Assembly (NCBI GenBank): GCA_963720675.1
Contig: CAVRGH010000010.1
Location: 558,001-622,000 of the forward strand
Origin: JALHSW01 sp963720675
GTDB lineage: Bacteria > Actinomycetota > Acidimicrobiia > IMCC26256 > PALSA-555
DNA: 64,000 nucleotides
Direction: 5' to 3'
This document shows, piece after piece, positions 46,186-55,614 of this stretch. A program made the translations under genes and the position numbers. The stretch's first letter is position 1, and each line of letters starts with the position of its first letter. The notes beneath the pieces are model-generated. The model ran no database searches and was not told where the DNA came from. It worked only from the letters and a program-made list of their open reading frames with translations.

Positions 46186-47076
46186 GTGCCTGCCCAGGAC
46201 ATGCCGGCCGCCGAGGTCGACATCGACGAGCCCCTGGTCCGCGCGCTGCTGGCCGAACAGCAGCCCGACCTCGAGCATCTCCCGCTGACTGCGCTGGCGT
46301 CGGGCTGGGACAACGTGATCTTCCGTCTCGGCGACGACCTCGTCGTGCGGCTCCCCCGCCGGGCCGCCAGCGCCGTGCTCGTGGCCCACGAGCAACGGTG
46401 GCTCCCCGAGCTGGCACCCCGCCTGCCACTCCCGGTTCCCGCGCCGGTTCGGTTCGGCGTCCCCGGGTGCGGCTTCCCGTGGTCGTGGAGCGTCTGCCCC
46501 TGGCTCGACGGCGAGGTCGCCGCCGACGAACCGATGGACGACCTCGTCGCTGCCGCGGCAACGCTCGGGGACTTCCTCGTCGCGTTGCACCAACCGGGGC
46601 CCGACGACGCGCCGGAGAACCCGTACCGAGGCGTTCCGCTCGCCGGCCGGGCCGCGAGCACGGAGCAGCGCATCGAGCAGATGGCTGAGACCGTGGACGG
46701 GCCGGCGGTGCGCGCGTGCTGGAACGAAGCCCTCCGGGTGCCGCAGTGGTCGGGGCCACCGCTCTGGCTGCACGGCGATCTGCATCCCTCGAACCTGCTC
46801 GTGCACGGCGGACATCTCGCGGCGGTCATCGACTTCGGTGATCTCACGGCGGGCGATCCCGCGACCGATCTCTCGGTCGCATGGATGCTGTTCCCCGCCG
46901 AGGTGCGACCGACGTTCCGCACCGCGGCCGGCGATCCGGACGACGCCACGTGGGAGCGAGCGCGCGGCTGGGCACTCTCCCTGGGGCTCGCCTACCTCGC
47001 GAGCTCGGCCGACAACCCGACCCTCGAGCGCGTCGGACGCGAGACGATCGCTGCGGCCATACACAGCACCGATTGA
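46186..47076 (+). CDS. aminoglycoside phosphotransferase-like (APH) kinase
   Basis: A 296-residue APH-family kinase that phosphorylates a small molecule. It shows SGWDNVIFRLGDDLVVRLPRR (nucleotide site), a hinge PWSWSVCPWLDGE, the catalytic loop LWLHGDLHPSNLLV, and VIDFGDLTAGDPATDLSVAW as the metal-binding segment. The family includes antibiotic kinases and many metabolic kinases. Nothing nearby suggests resistance, so the substrate is left open. The GTG start is supported by the -10 box 6 nt upstream. Confidence 0.87.
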   Translation: MPAQDMPAAEVDIDEPLVRALLAEQQPDLEHLPLTALASGWDNVIFRLGDDLVVRLPRRAASAVLVAHEQRWLPELAPRLPLPVPAPVRFGVPGCGFPWSWSVCPWLDGEVAADEPMDDLVAAAATLGDFLVALHQPGPDDAPENPYRGVPLAGRAASTEQRIEQMAETVDGPAVRACWNEALRVPQWSGPPLWLHGDLHPSNLLVHGGHLAAVIDFGDLTAGDPATDLSVAWMLFPAEVRPTFRTAAGDPDDATWERARGWALSLGLAYLASSADNPTLERVGRETIAAAIHSTD

Positions 47077-47166
47077 TCAGCTCCTGGCCCACCGAACCAG
47101 CGGTTGGGGGTCGGATCCCGTACCCTGGACGCAGCAGCAAGATCCGCCTGCAGGACGAGGTCGCAC

Positions 47167-48882
47167 GTGACCTCCGTGAACGAACCCACCCCAGCGCGCT
47201 CCGGCCGATCGATGAGGCCGTCACGCCGGGTCATGGCGCTCACGTTGATGGCGGTCCTCTGCGGCGCACTGCTGGTGGCCGTCGCGTTGACCCAGATCTC
47301 CACGCCCCAGAACGCGATCTCGGAGCTCGACAGTCGCGTCGTGCCCGCCAGCCAGGCACTGAGCCGGGCCGAAGCCGGCAATCGGCGCACGCAGCAGCTC
47401 TTCGAGCAAGCACTCGCGAGCGCTCCCGACGCACGGGGTGCGATCATCTCGCAGTCCCAAGCCGAGTCGAGCAAGGCGAACTCGGCGTGGCAGCGGTATC
47501 GCCGCCTCTCGTTCGGCACGCCGGCCGAACGTCGGCTGCAGCAGGGCTTTGACCAGGCGGTCGCCGACGGCCAGGCGGCGGGGGCCGAGGCGTTTGGCCT
47601 CGTCGACTCGCCCGACACCGCAGCGTTCCAGGCCGCCCTCGCGGCCGAGCGGCAGTACTCCGACACGAACCTCGCGACCCTGAACACGATCAACGACCGC
47701 TACTACACGAGCCACATCGCGCGAACGATCGGGGACACGAACGTCTCCCTCGACGACACGAAGGTCTGGATCCTCCTCGCGTTCGCGCTCGTGCTGGTGA
47801 TCGGGCTCGTGAACGCCGCCGTACATCTCCGCGGGGCGTTCCGCGACGAACACGTCCTCGCCAGGAGCCAGGCCGATCGCGCCCTCGAGCAGCGCCAGTC
47901 CGACCTCGAGACCCAGCTCCAGCGCGGCCTCGAGATGGAGCCGACCGAGGAGGCGACGTACGAGATCATCGGCGAGGCGCTCGGGCTGGTGCGACCGCAC
48001 CATCCGGTCGAGCTGCTCGTCGGGGATTCGTCCCGCGCGCACCTCCGTCAGGTGCTCTCCACCGATGGGCAGAAGCCGGGGTGCCCGGTCATCTCGCCGG
48101 CGGACTGCCCCGCGGCGAGCACCGGCCAGACGCGCATCTTCTCGAGCAGCGCCCGCCTCGACGCGTGCCCGTTCCTGCGGTCGCGTGACGAGCCGCCGCA
48201 GTCGGCGATCTGCGTCCCGATCAGCATCGCGGGCACGAACACCGGGATCATCCACACGACCGGACCCGATCGTGAACCCGCGAGCCCCCAACAGGTGGTC
48301 GAGTTGGAGCTCGTCGCCCGCAAGGCCGGTGACCGCATCGGGTTCCTGCGGGTGCTCGCGCGCACCGAGACCCAGGCCCGCGTCGACGTGCTGACGGGGC
48401 TGTTCAACCGGCGGAGCCTCGAGCAGCAAGGTGAGGCAGTGCTGCACCGGGGCGACCCGTTCGTCGTCGCGTTCGCGGACCTCGACCACTTCAAGGATCT
48501 CAACGACAAGCACGGGCACGAGATCGGTGACCGCGCGCTTCGCCTCTTCGGACGGGTGCTGCGCGACAGCGTCCGCCCGGCCGACATCCCCGCCCGGTAC
48601 GGCGGGGAGGAGTTCGTCGTCCTGCTCCCCGACTGCTCGCTGTCCGACGCCCGCGTCGTCGCCGACCGCGTGCGATCGCGCCTCGCCGTCGCGATCGGGG
48701 CTGCGACCGTGCCCACGTTCACGGTGAGCGTCGGCCTCGCGGCCTGGGAGTCGCCCGAACCGCTCGCCGACACGATCGCCCGGGCGGACGGGGCGCTGTT
48801 GGAGGCCAAGAGTGCGGGGCGCGACCGCGTGCTGAGCGCCAACCTCGTGCCCGACCCGGACCGCGAACCCGAGCCCGCCTGA
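47167..48882 (+). CDS. diguanylate cyclase with outside sensor and GAF domain
   Basis: A 571-residue membrane GGDEF protein. A first helix (VMALTLMAVLCGALLVAVAL) and a second (VWILLAFALVLVIGLVNAAV) bracket a helical outside domain of about 150 residues, like four-helix-bundle sensors. A coiled coil leads to a GAF-like domain with three cysteines (PGCPVISPADCPAAS, LDACPFLRSR), then the GGDEF domain: DVLTGLFNRRSL, FVVAFADLDHFKDLNDKHGH and RYGGEEF. RPAD five residues before GGEEF is the inhibitory RxxD site. It should make c-di-GMP under feedback control. Start is GTG at 47167. Confidence 0.9.
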   Translation: MTSVNEPTPARSGRSMRPSRRVMALTLMAVLCGALLVAVALTQISTPQNAISELDSRVVPASQALSRAEAGNRRTQQLFEQALASAPDARGAIISQSQAESSKANSAWQRYRRLSFGTPAERRLQQGFDQAVADGQAAGAEAFGLVDSPDTAAFQAALAAERQYSDTNLATLNTINDRYYTSHIARTIGDTNVSLDDTKVWILLAFALVLVIGLVNAAVHLRGAFRDEHVLARSQADRALEQRQSDLETQLQRGLEMEPTEEATYEIIGEALGLVRPHHPVELLVGDSSRAHLRQVLSTDGQKPGCPVISPADCPAASTGQTRIFSSSARLDACPFLRSRDEPPQSAICVPISIAGTNTGIIHTTGPDREPASPQQVVELELVARKAGDRIGFLRVLARTETQARVDVLTGLFNRRSLEQQGEAVLHRGDPFVVAFADLDHFKDLNDKHGHEIGDRALRLFGRVLRDSVRPADIPARYGGEEFVVLLPDCSLSDARVVADRVRSRLAVAIGAATVPTFTVSVGLAAWESPEPLADTIARADGALLEAKSAGRDRVLSANLVPDPDREPEPA

Positions 48883-48892
48883 GCCGACGCGC

Positions 48893-51636
48893 TCAGGCGT
48901 CGCGCAAGCGGCGGACGCCGGGGGGCGGGCCGAGTGGCACGGCGGCGAGCCGCACCTTCACGTCGACCACGACTGCCCCTTGCGGCGAGACCACGACGGG
49001 GTTGCAGTCGAGTTCGGCGATCTCGGGGACGTGCTCGGCCAACAACCCGACGCGTACCAGCACCTCCTCGAGCGCAGCGCTGTCGACCGGCTCGGAGCCG
49101 CGGAAGCCGAACAGCAACGCTGAGCTCCGAAGCGAGCGGATCATCTCGGATGCGTCGACATCGGTGAGCGGGACGATGCGGAGCGCCGTGTCGCGGAGCA
49201 GCTCGGCCTGGACCCCACCCATGCCGAAGAGCACGAGCGAGCCGAAGGACGGGTCCCGGGTCACCCCGACGATCGTCTCGACGCCGGGCTCGACCATCTT
49301 CTGCAGGATCGCGCCGCCCATCTCCGTCACCCAGGGCATCGTGCATGGCGGCGAAGGCCTCCCGCACCGCGGTCGCGTCACGCAGCCCGAGCCGCACCGC
49401 ACCGCGCTCGGTCTTGTGCAGGATCGATGGTGACGCCGCCTTCAGCACGACCGGAAAGCCGAGCTCCTCGGCGCGGGCGACGGCTGCGTCGACGTCGTGC
49501 CCGACCGCAGTGCCCGCGGCCGGGATCCCCATCGCCTGCAAGAGACCGGTCGCGGTCGCGGCGTCGAGCCATTCGCCGTCGGGCGTCGACGCGAGCCGGT
49601 CCGCCACCATCCGTCGAGCCAGGTCGATGCGAGCGTCGGCGAAGGTCGGCACCTCACCCTCGGGGCGACGACGCCATTCCTGGTGCGCTGCGGCGCGACC
49701 GAGTGCGGCTGCGGCCGCCTCGGGGAAGGCGAACGACGGCACCCGCCGCAGCGTGCCGGCTGTAGCACCGCCGCCCGTGTCACCACCCAGCATCTCGAGC
49801 ATGCCCTGGCGGCCGAGGAAGCACGCGATCACCGGCTTCTCGCCCGCGCGGCCGGCGGCGGCGTTGATCACTGCGGCGACCTCCTCGGGCTGCGTGACGA
49901 GCGGTGGCACGAAGATGACGAGCAGCGCGTCGATGTCGGGATCCTCGATGAGCGTGTCCAACGTGCGCTCATAGATCTCAGCACTCGCCGAAGCGATCAG
50001 GTCGACCGGGTTGCGCACCCCGGCGTCCGGCGAGGCGAACGTCCGGAGGCGCGCCTGGGTCGTGTCCGAGAGCTCGGGTACCTCGAGCCCGGCTGCCGCA
50101 CACGCGTCGGCCGCGAGGATCCCGGGCCCGCCGCCGTTCGTGACGATCGAAACACGTCGACCAGGTGGCAGGGGTTGGTGCAGCACGACTGCCGCGGTGT
50201 CGTACAGCTCCTCGAGCGTGTCGACGCGGATCACACCGGCCTGCGCGAAGAGTGCATCAACTGCGGCATCGGGCGCGGCGAGAGCGGCCGTGTGCGATGA
50301 GGTACCGCGTGCGCCGGCCGTGCTCCGACCGCTCTTGACGGCGATGATCGGCTTGTGCCGCGACACTCGACGCGCGAGCCGCGCGAACTTGCGCGGGTTC
50401 CCGAACGACTCGAGATACAGGAGGATCACGTCGGTCTCGGGATCCTCCTCCCAGTACTGGAGGAGGTCGTTGCTGCTCAGGTCGGCCTTGTTCCCGAGCG
50501 AGACGAACGTGGAGATGCCCAGGCCGAGCTCGGCCGAGCGCGCGAGCAGAGCGATGCCGAGGCCACCGGATTGCGAGGCGAAGCCGACCCGTCCCACGAC
50601 GGGGAGGAACGGCGCGAACGTGGCGTTCATCGCGACTGCCGGGATTCGTGTTGACGACCCCCATGCAGTTCGGGCCGATCATGCGCATCCCGTTGCGACG
50701 CGCTCGCTCGACGAGATCCCGCTCGGTGTGCCCGTGGACCGCGTCGACCTCGGCGAACCCGGCTGAGATCACGACGAGTCCTTGCACGCCCTTGCGGACG
50801 CAGTCGTCGACGACTGCCGGCACGCTCGGCGCGGGGACGCAGACGACCGCGAGGTCGACCGGACCGGGCACCGCGTCGACGGTCGGGAACGCCGGCACGT
50901 CCGCGATCGACGCCGCGTTGGGGTTGACCGGGTAGACCGGACCCTTGAAGCCGCCGTCGAGCAGGTTCGTGAGCACGCCGTAGCCGATCGTTCCCGCGTG
51001 GCGGCTCGCACCCACCACTGCGACAGACGTCGGCGCAAGGATCCGCACGACGGACCGCGCCTCCGAGACCTGCTCGCGGTGGTGCTGCGCCTGACGCGAC
51101 GCGTCCGTGGGCTCGATGTCGAAGGAGACCTCGACCACGCCGCCCTCGACCGTGCGATTGACGTCGAACCCGGCGTCGGCGAACACCCCGAGCATTCTCG
51201 TGTTGTGCGTCATGGTGCTCGCGACGAAGCGCCGGATGCCCTTCTCGCGGGCGATCGCGGCGAGATGCTCCAGCATGACGGTTCCGAGACCCCGGCCCTG
51301 CTGGTCGTCCTCGACCGTGAATGCGATCTCGGCGCTCTCCGAGGGTCGAGTGAGCCGGATGTAGCGGGCGACCGCGACTACCTCCTCGCCGAGCTCGGCG
51401 ACGATCGCGAACCGTCGGTCGTAGTCGGTGGCGGTCAGGAGCTCGAGGTCGCGCGCGGTCGGCGCCGGGACCGGTGAGAAGAACCGGAGGTAGAGCGATT
51501 CGTCGGAGAGGCGCGAGTAGAGCTGCAAGAGGTGCTCACCATCGTCGCGGCGCATCGGCCGCAGACGAACCGTTCCCCCGTCGCGCAGGACGACGTCCGA
51601 CTCCCATTCAGGGGGGTAGGCCGCGGCGTCGCTCAC
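48893..51636 (-). CDS. Pat-like protein: GNAT fused to ADP-forming acyl-CoA synthetase (two frameshifts)
   Basis: About 913 residues. The N-terminal GNAT domain has DDQQGRGLGTVMLEHLAA as acetyl-CoA site. It is followed by a CoA-binding Rossmann part (TSVAVVGASRHAGTIGYGVL, NPNAASIADVPAF), succinyl-CoA synthetase-like parts (VGFASQSGGLGIALL, SGRSTAGARGTSSHTAA, VTNGGGPGILAADA) and an ATP-grasp end (GFPVVLKAASPSILHKTERG, EIAELDCNPVVVSP). Frames break near 50644 and 49331, each by one extra base. Proteins of this type acetylate lysines of metabolic enzymes such as acetyl-CoA synthetase. GTG at 51636 has TACGCT 7 nt upstream. Confidence 0.9.
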
Positions 51637-51643
51637 GTCGCGG

Positions 51644-51649
51644 AGCGTA
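51644..51649 (-). promoter_or_regulatory. -10 box of the Pat-like gene
   Basis: TACGCT on the minus strand, 7 nt before the GTG at 51636. It is divergent from the -10 box of the sugar cassette. Confidence 0.5.
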
Positions 51650-51701
51650 GGGCGCGCCGGGCCGGGCCGCCTCCGACGCTTCGCACCGAAATGCGGTCGA
51701 G

Positions 51702-51707
51702 TAATCT
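51702..51707 (+). promoter_or_regulatory. -10 box of the five-gene sugar cassette
   Basis: TAATCT lies 6 nt before the GTG at 51714. It is the same box and spacing as upstream of the first P450 and likely drives all five coupled genes. Confidence 0.55.
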
Positions 51708-51713
51708 CACTCG

Positions 51714-52703
51714 GTGATCGCCGTCGGTGTCGTCGGATTCGGCCACTGGGGTCCGAACTACACGCGGATCCTCGCCGCAGACTCGGAGACCACGCTCGCG
51801 TTCGTGTGCGATGCGTCCGCCGACCGCTGTCGGCGCCGCGGCGAGTCGTCACCCCGGGGTACCGGTCGCGACGACACTCGACGGTGCCTGGCGCTCGCCG
51901 AGGCCGACGCAGTCATCGTCGCGACGCCCGCCGAGACCCACGCACCGATGGTGCGCGCCGCGCTCGACGCCGGGCTCCACGTCCTCGCCGAGAAGCCCCT
52001 CGGGATGGACGCCGCGGAGGTCGAGGACCTGCTCGACGCGTCCGGGGAGGCCGATCGCACACTGATGGCCGACCACACCTACGTGTTCAGCGAGCCGGTG
52101 GCACGGCTGCACGACCTCGTCGCCTCGGGGATCATGGGCGGCCCGTTCGCCTACCGGTCGCTGCGCACCAACCCGCACCACGTCGCTGGTCCCGTCGGCG
52201 TGCTGCGCGACCTGGCCGTCCACGACCTGGCGATCCTCGAGGTGCTGCACTCGACCCCCCCGACAGCGGTCGCCGCGACACGCCCCGAGTCCGCCGGCGG
52301 CGTCGACCTCGTCGAACTTCGGCTTTCCTACGACGACGGCTCGTCGGCCGAGGTCTCGGTGGGATGGGGCACCGCGGAGCGAACCCGTCGCGTCACGCTC
52401 GAGTCGCGTCGGGCAACGGTGGTGTACGACGACCTGTTGCGCGGTCGCGAGGTCGAGGTCCTCAGAGTCGACGACACGCTCGAGCCCGTCGACGGGTGGC
52501 ACGAACCACTCGGGCGCTCGTCCGACACCGAGCCACTGCGCGGCGCGATTCGTCATTTCGTGCAGTCGATCGGCCACCGCACGGAGCCGGTCACGAGCGG
52601 CAGGTCCGCGCTGCGGATCGCCCGCGTCCTCGACGCCGGACGAGCCTCGCTCGCCATCGGTGGTGACGACGTCGAGCTCGGGGAGCTGGAAGCCCTCGGA
52701 TGA
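51714..52703 (+). CDS. Gfo/Idh/MocA family sugar oxidoreductase (two compensating frameshifts)
   Basis: NAD-dependent dehydrogenase of about 329 residues acting on sugars or nucleotide sugars. It begins AVGVVGFGHWGPNYTRIL, then ADAVIVATPAETHAPMVRAAL, HVLAEKPLGMD, YVFSEPVARLHDLV and LRDLAVHDLAILEVL. Between about 51837 and 51891 the frame gives nonsense (RRRGESSPRGTGRDD), while the next frame gives the expected SRHPGVPVATTLDGA; one extra and one missing base explain this and leave the total length unchanged. GTG at 51714 follows TAATCT. The stop overlaps the next ATG by 4 nt. Confidence 0.88.
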   Translation: MIAVGVVGFGHWGPNYTRILAADSETTLAFVCDASADRCRRRGESSPRGTGRDDTRRCLALAEADAVIVATPAETHAPMVRAALDAGLHVLAEKPLGMDAAEVEDLLDASGEADRTLMADHTYVFSEPVARLHDLVASGIMGGPFAYRSLRTNPHHVAGPVGVLRDLAVHDLAILEVLHSTPPTAVAATRPESAGGVDLVELRLSYDDGSSAEVSVGWGTAERTRRVTLESRRATVVYDDLLRGREVEVLRVDDTLEPVDGWHEPLGRSSDTEPLRGAIRHFVQSIGHRTEPVTSGRSALRIARVLDAGRASLAIGGDDVELGELEALG

Positions 52704-53693
52704 GCGAGCTCGGTCGCCTGGCCGGCGCCGCGTGCCTCATCACGGGAGGCGCGGGCCTGATCGCTTCGCACATGGTCGACCAGCTGCGTGGCATCGGCGT
52801 CGGCGAGATCGTCCTGCTCGACGACCTCAGCCGGGGGCGCATCGAGAACCTCACCGGTGCAGTCGGGACTACGCCTCCCCCGGACGTCACCTTCGTACTC
52901 GGGGACATCCGCGACCGCGAGCTCGTCGAGACGCTCCGTCGCCGGCATCGACGTGGTGTTCCACATGGCGGCCCTCCGGCTCACCCTCTGCGCGGACGAA
53001 CCGCGTCGTGCGCTCGAGGTCATGGTCGGCGGCACGTACAACGTGTTCGAAGCCGCGGCGGCGGCGCACGTCACCAGGGTCGTTGCGGCATCATCGGCCT
53101 CGATCTACGGCAATGCCGACGCTTTCCCATCACGGAGGAGCATCCTCCGTACAACGACAGCACGATCTACGGCGCCGCGAAGTCGTTCTCCGAGGGCCTC
53201 CTGCGATCGTTCCACGAGATGTACGGCCTGCCCTATGTCGCACTGCGCTACTTCAACGTGTACGGCCCGCGGATGGACATTCACGGCGCCTACACCGAGG
53301 TCCTCGTACGATGGATGGAGCGGATCGCGAACGGTGAACCCCCGATCATCTTCGGCGACGGCAAGGACTCGATGGACTTCGTCTACGTCGAGGACGTCGC
53401 CCGGGCAAACCTGCTCGCTGCCGCCTCCGACGTGGCGAACGACGTCTGCAATGTCGCAAGCGGTGTCGAGACCGACCTCGTGACCCTCGCGCGCACCCTG
53501 CTCGAGGTGATGGGCTCGGACCTGAGCATCGCGTTCGGGCCTCGCCCGGCCACTCACGCGGGTCGCGCGTCGACTCGCCGATGTCTCGCGTGCGGAGGAT
53601 CGACTCGGCTTCGTCGCCGAGGTCCCACTGCGTGAAGGACTCGCTCGACTGGTCGCGTGGTGGCGAGAACAGCGCGCGGCGATGCCGGCATGA
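52700..53693 (+). CDS. NAD-dependent nucleotide-sugar epimerase/dehydratase (three frameshifts)
   Basis: Extended SDR enzyme of about 330 residues. Its parts are ACLITGGAGLIASHMVDQL (NAD site), VLLDDLSRGRIENL, DVVFHMAALRLTLCADEPRRA, VVAASSASIYGNADAFP, the catalytic YGAAKSFSEGLLR (YxxxK), ALRYFNVYGPRMD and FGDGKDSMDFVYVEDVARA. The frame changes near 52937 and 53560 (one extra base each) and near 53126 (one missing); the end reads LGFVAEVPLREGLARLV. It resembles UDP-glucose 4-epimerase type enzymes. ATG and stop overlap its neighbours as ATGA on both sides. Confidence 0.88.
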
Positions 53694-54547
53694 GGGATAA
53701 TGCCGCCTCGATGGACGTCGTCGAAGCGAAGCTGCTCCACGACGGGTGGGTCGTGGTCGACCTTGCCGATCCCACCCCGGTCGCGGCGACCCGCGACGCG
53801 CTGCTCGCGCACCTCCGCGACGCGGGCCTCACGACGCTCGCCCGGTTGGACGAATACCACCAGCTCGTGCGCGACGACGAGGCGCACATCGAGATCTGGC
53901 ACGAGCTCTCGGAGTGGTTCTGGGAGGTCGACTGGAGCCGCTCGATCGTCGAAGCGAACCTCGAGCTGTTCCGAACACTGCTCGGCCCGGATCTCCACGT
54001 GCAGCGCTATCCATACCTCCGTGCCGTGCGCCCGGGCCACGACGGCGACGCCGCCCCCATCCACCGTGACACCTACTACGGGTCCAGCCCGGTCGAGCTC
54101 GTCGCCTTGGTGCCGTTCACGGATGTCGACGAGGTCGGCGCGATGCGTGTCGTGACGGGATCGCACGTGCAGCCCGACGCCGACTTCCCGTACACCCAGA
54201 CCCAGAACCCCGACGTCGCGATCCGATCGAAGCGACACCGCCTCGGCTACTCGTACGCACCCCGCCTGCTTGATCCCGAGGTCGCGGACCGTGCCGAACC
54301 GGTCCCCCTCCGAGTCGGGCAGGCCCTGCTGTTCGTGCTCTCGCTCGTCCATGGTGGCGGAACCAACGCGGGCGACCGGACGCGATTCTCGACCGACATC
54401 CGCCTCGTGAACTCGATGGCCGACGTCTCGTACCGCCGCGGGGTGCACGACGACTACTACGTCCCCCTGTCGACATCGGTGGTGAACCGCACGGCTCGCC
54501 GGTACCGCGAGGCGAACGCGGCTCGACCGGCAGTCCACGACGAGTGA
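53690..54547 (+). CDS. 2-oxoglutarate/Fe(II) oxygenase, phytanoyl-CoA dioxygenase-like
   Basis: A 285-residue non-heme iron oxygenase-like protein. The iron site is APIHRDTYYGSSP (HxD) with the distal His in FVLSLVHGGGTNAGDRT and the 2-oxoglutarate arginine in TRFSTDIRLVN. RYPYLRAVRPGHDGD precedes the site. Such enzymes hydroxylate or rearrange small molecules; in a sugar cassette it may act on a nucleotide sugar or a glycan side group. The ATG at 53690 overlaps the epimerase stop as ATGA; ATG at 53711 is an alternative. The next gene starts with a 4-nt overlap. Confidence 0.85.
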   Translation: MRDNAASMDVVEAKLLHDGWVVVDLADPTPVAATRDALLAHLRDAGLTTLARLDEYHQLVRDDEAHIEIWHELSEWFWEVDWSRSIVEANLELFRTLLGPDLHVQRYPYLRAVRPGHDGDAAPIHRDTYYGSSPVELVALVPFTDVDEVGAMRVVTGSHVQPDADFPYTQTQNPDVAIRSKRHRLGYSYAPRLLDPEVADRAEPVPLRVGQALLFVLSLVHGGGTNAGDRTRFSTDIRLVNSMADVSYRRGVHDDYYVPLSTSVVNRTARRYREANAARPAVHDE

Positions 54548-55614
54548 ACCCGCCGACCAGTCGGACGACGGTCATCGAGGTCGACCCGACGGCCGACGCG
54601 CGCTGGGAGACGCTGGCTGCGACCCACGGCGGCTCGCTCTTCCATTCGCAACCCTGGATCCAGGCCATCGCGGCCACGTACTCGATGCCGGTGCGAGCCG
54701 CGCTGCTCATCGGACCCGACGGCGCCCCCCGCGCGGGGTCGCGTACGCAGTGCTGGACGACGACCTCGGGCGCCGCGTCGTCACCCTGCCCTTCAGCGAC
54801 CAGTGCGATCCCGTCGTGGCGTCGCCTGGCGACTGGTCCGCTCTCAGCGGCGCCGTCCAGGCCTTCGGGCTGCCATGGTCCGTCCGCAGCCTCGACACCG
54901 CGTCGCTGTTCGTCGACGAGTCGTGGACGGCGACGAGGCGCGCTCGCTGGCATCGCCTCGACGTCGACCGCGCCACCGAGGACGTCTGGTCAGGCGCGGC
55001 CGGAGCATTCCGGCGGGGTGTTCGCAAGGCCGGCGACCACGCGGTCGCCGTGCGGCCTCTCGAAGGAACCGCGGGCGTCGGGTCCTACGCCGCGCTGCAC
55101 CGGAACCTGCGCCGGACCAAGCACGGTCTGCTCGCCCAGCCGACCGCGTTCTTCAGGGCGCTGCGGGACAACTTCGCACCACTCGACGCGTGGCACCTCG
55201 TCGGTGCGTTCCACGACGACCAACTCGTCGCCGCCACGATCTATCTGCGTCGCGGTCGACACCCTGTTCTACAAGTTCAACGCGTCGGAGCCCGACGCGC
55301 TTTCGCTCCGACCGAACAACGCCCTCATCTGGGCCGGCGTCGAGCTCGCGCACGAGCTCGGGTGTCGAACGCTCGACCTCGGGCCCAGCGACGATGTTCA
55401 ACCCGGCCTCATCCGGTTCAAGGCCCAGACCGGTGCGATCGCCCACGAGCTCACCGTGCACCGGTGGACGCCACCGGGCTCCACGAGCGAGCCCGACGAG
55501 ACCCGGCGGCTGCGTGCCACGCTCGAGGACCTGACGGACCTGTTCGTCGCGCCCGAGGTCGGACTCGACGTCGTCGAGCAGGCCGGCGACGCGCTCTACC
55601 CGTCGTTCGCGTGA
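54544..55614 (+). CDS. FemAB/GNAT-like acyl or aminoacyl transferase (two frameshifts)
   Basis: About 356 residues with the double-GNAT fold of FemAB-related transferases. It starts DARWETLAATHGGSLFHSQPWIQAI, continues in another frame with PFSDQCDPVVASPGDW, SYAALHRNLRRTKHGLLAQP and AWHLVGAFHDDQLVAATIYL, and returns to the first with VDTLFYKFNASEPDALSLRPN and LDLGPSDDVQPGLIRFKAQTG, typical for this group. One base is missing near 54736 and one is extra near 55254. It may attach an acyl or amino acid group to a sugar amine. GTG overlaps the upstream stop. Confidence 0.83.
   Translation: MNPPTSRTTVIEVDPTADARWETLAATHGGSLFHSQPWIQAIAATYSMPVRAALLIGPDGAPRAGSRTQCWTTTSGAASSPCPSATSAIPSWRRLATGPLSAAPSRPSGCHGPSAASTPRRCSSTSRGRRRGALAGIASTSTAPPRTSGQARPEHSGGVFARPATTRSPCGLSKEPRASGPTPRCTGTCAGPSTVCSPSRPRSSGRCGTTSHHSTRGTSSVRSTTTNSSPPRSICVAVDTLFYKFNASEPDALSLRPNNALIWAGVELAHELGCRTLDLGPSDDVQPGLIRFKAQTGAIAHELTVHRWTPPGSTSEPDETRRLRATLEDLTDLFVAPEVGLDVVEQAGDALYPSFA

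Noticed and set aside
46186..47076. Antibiotic-resistance gene
   Set aside because: The APH fold alone does not show resistance; no mobile element or other resistance gene is near, and many APH relatives are metabolic kinases.
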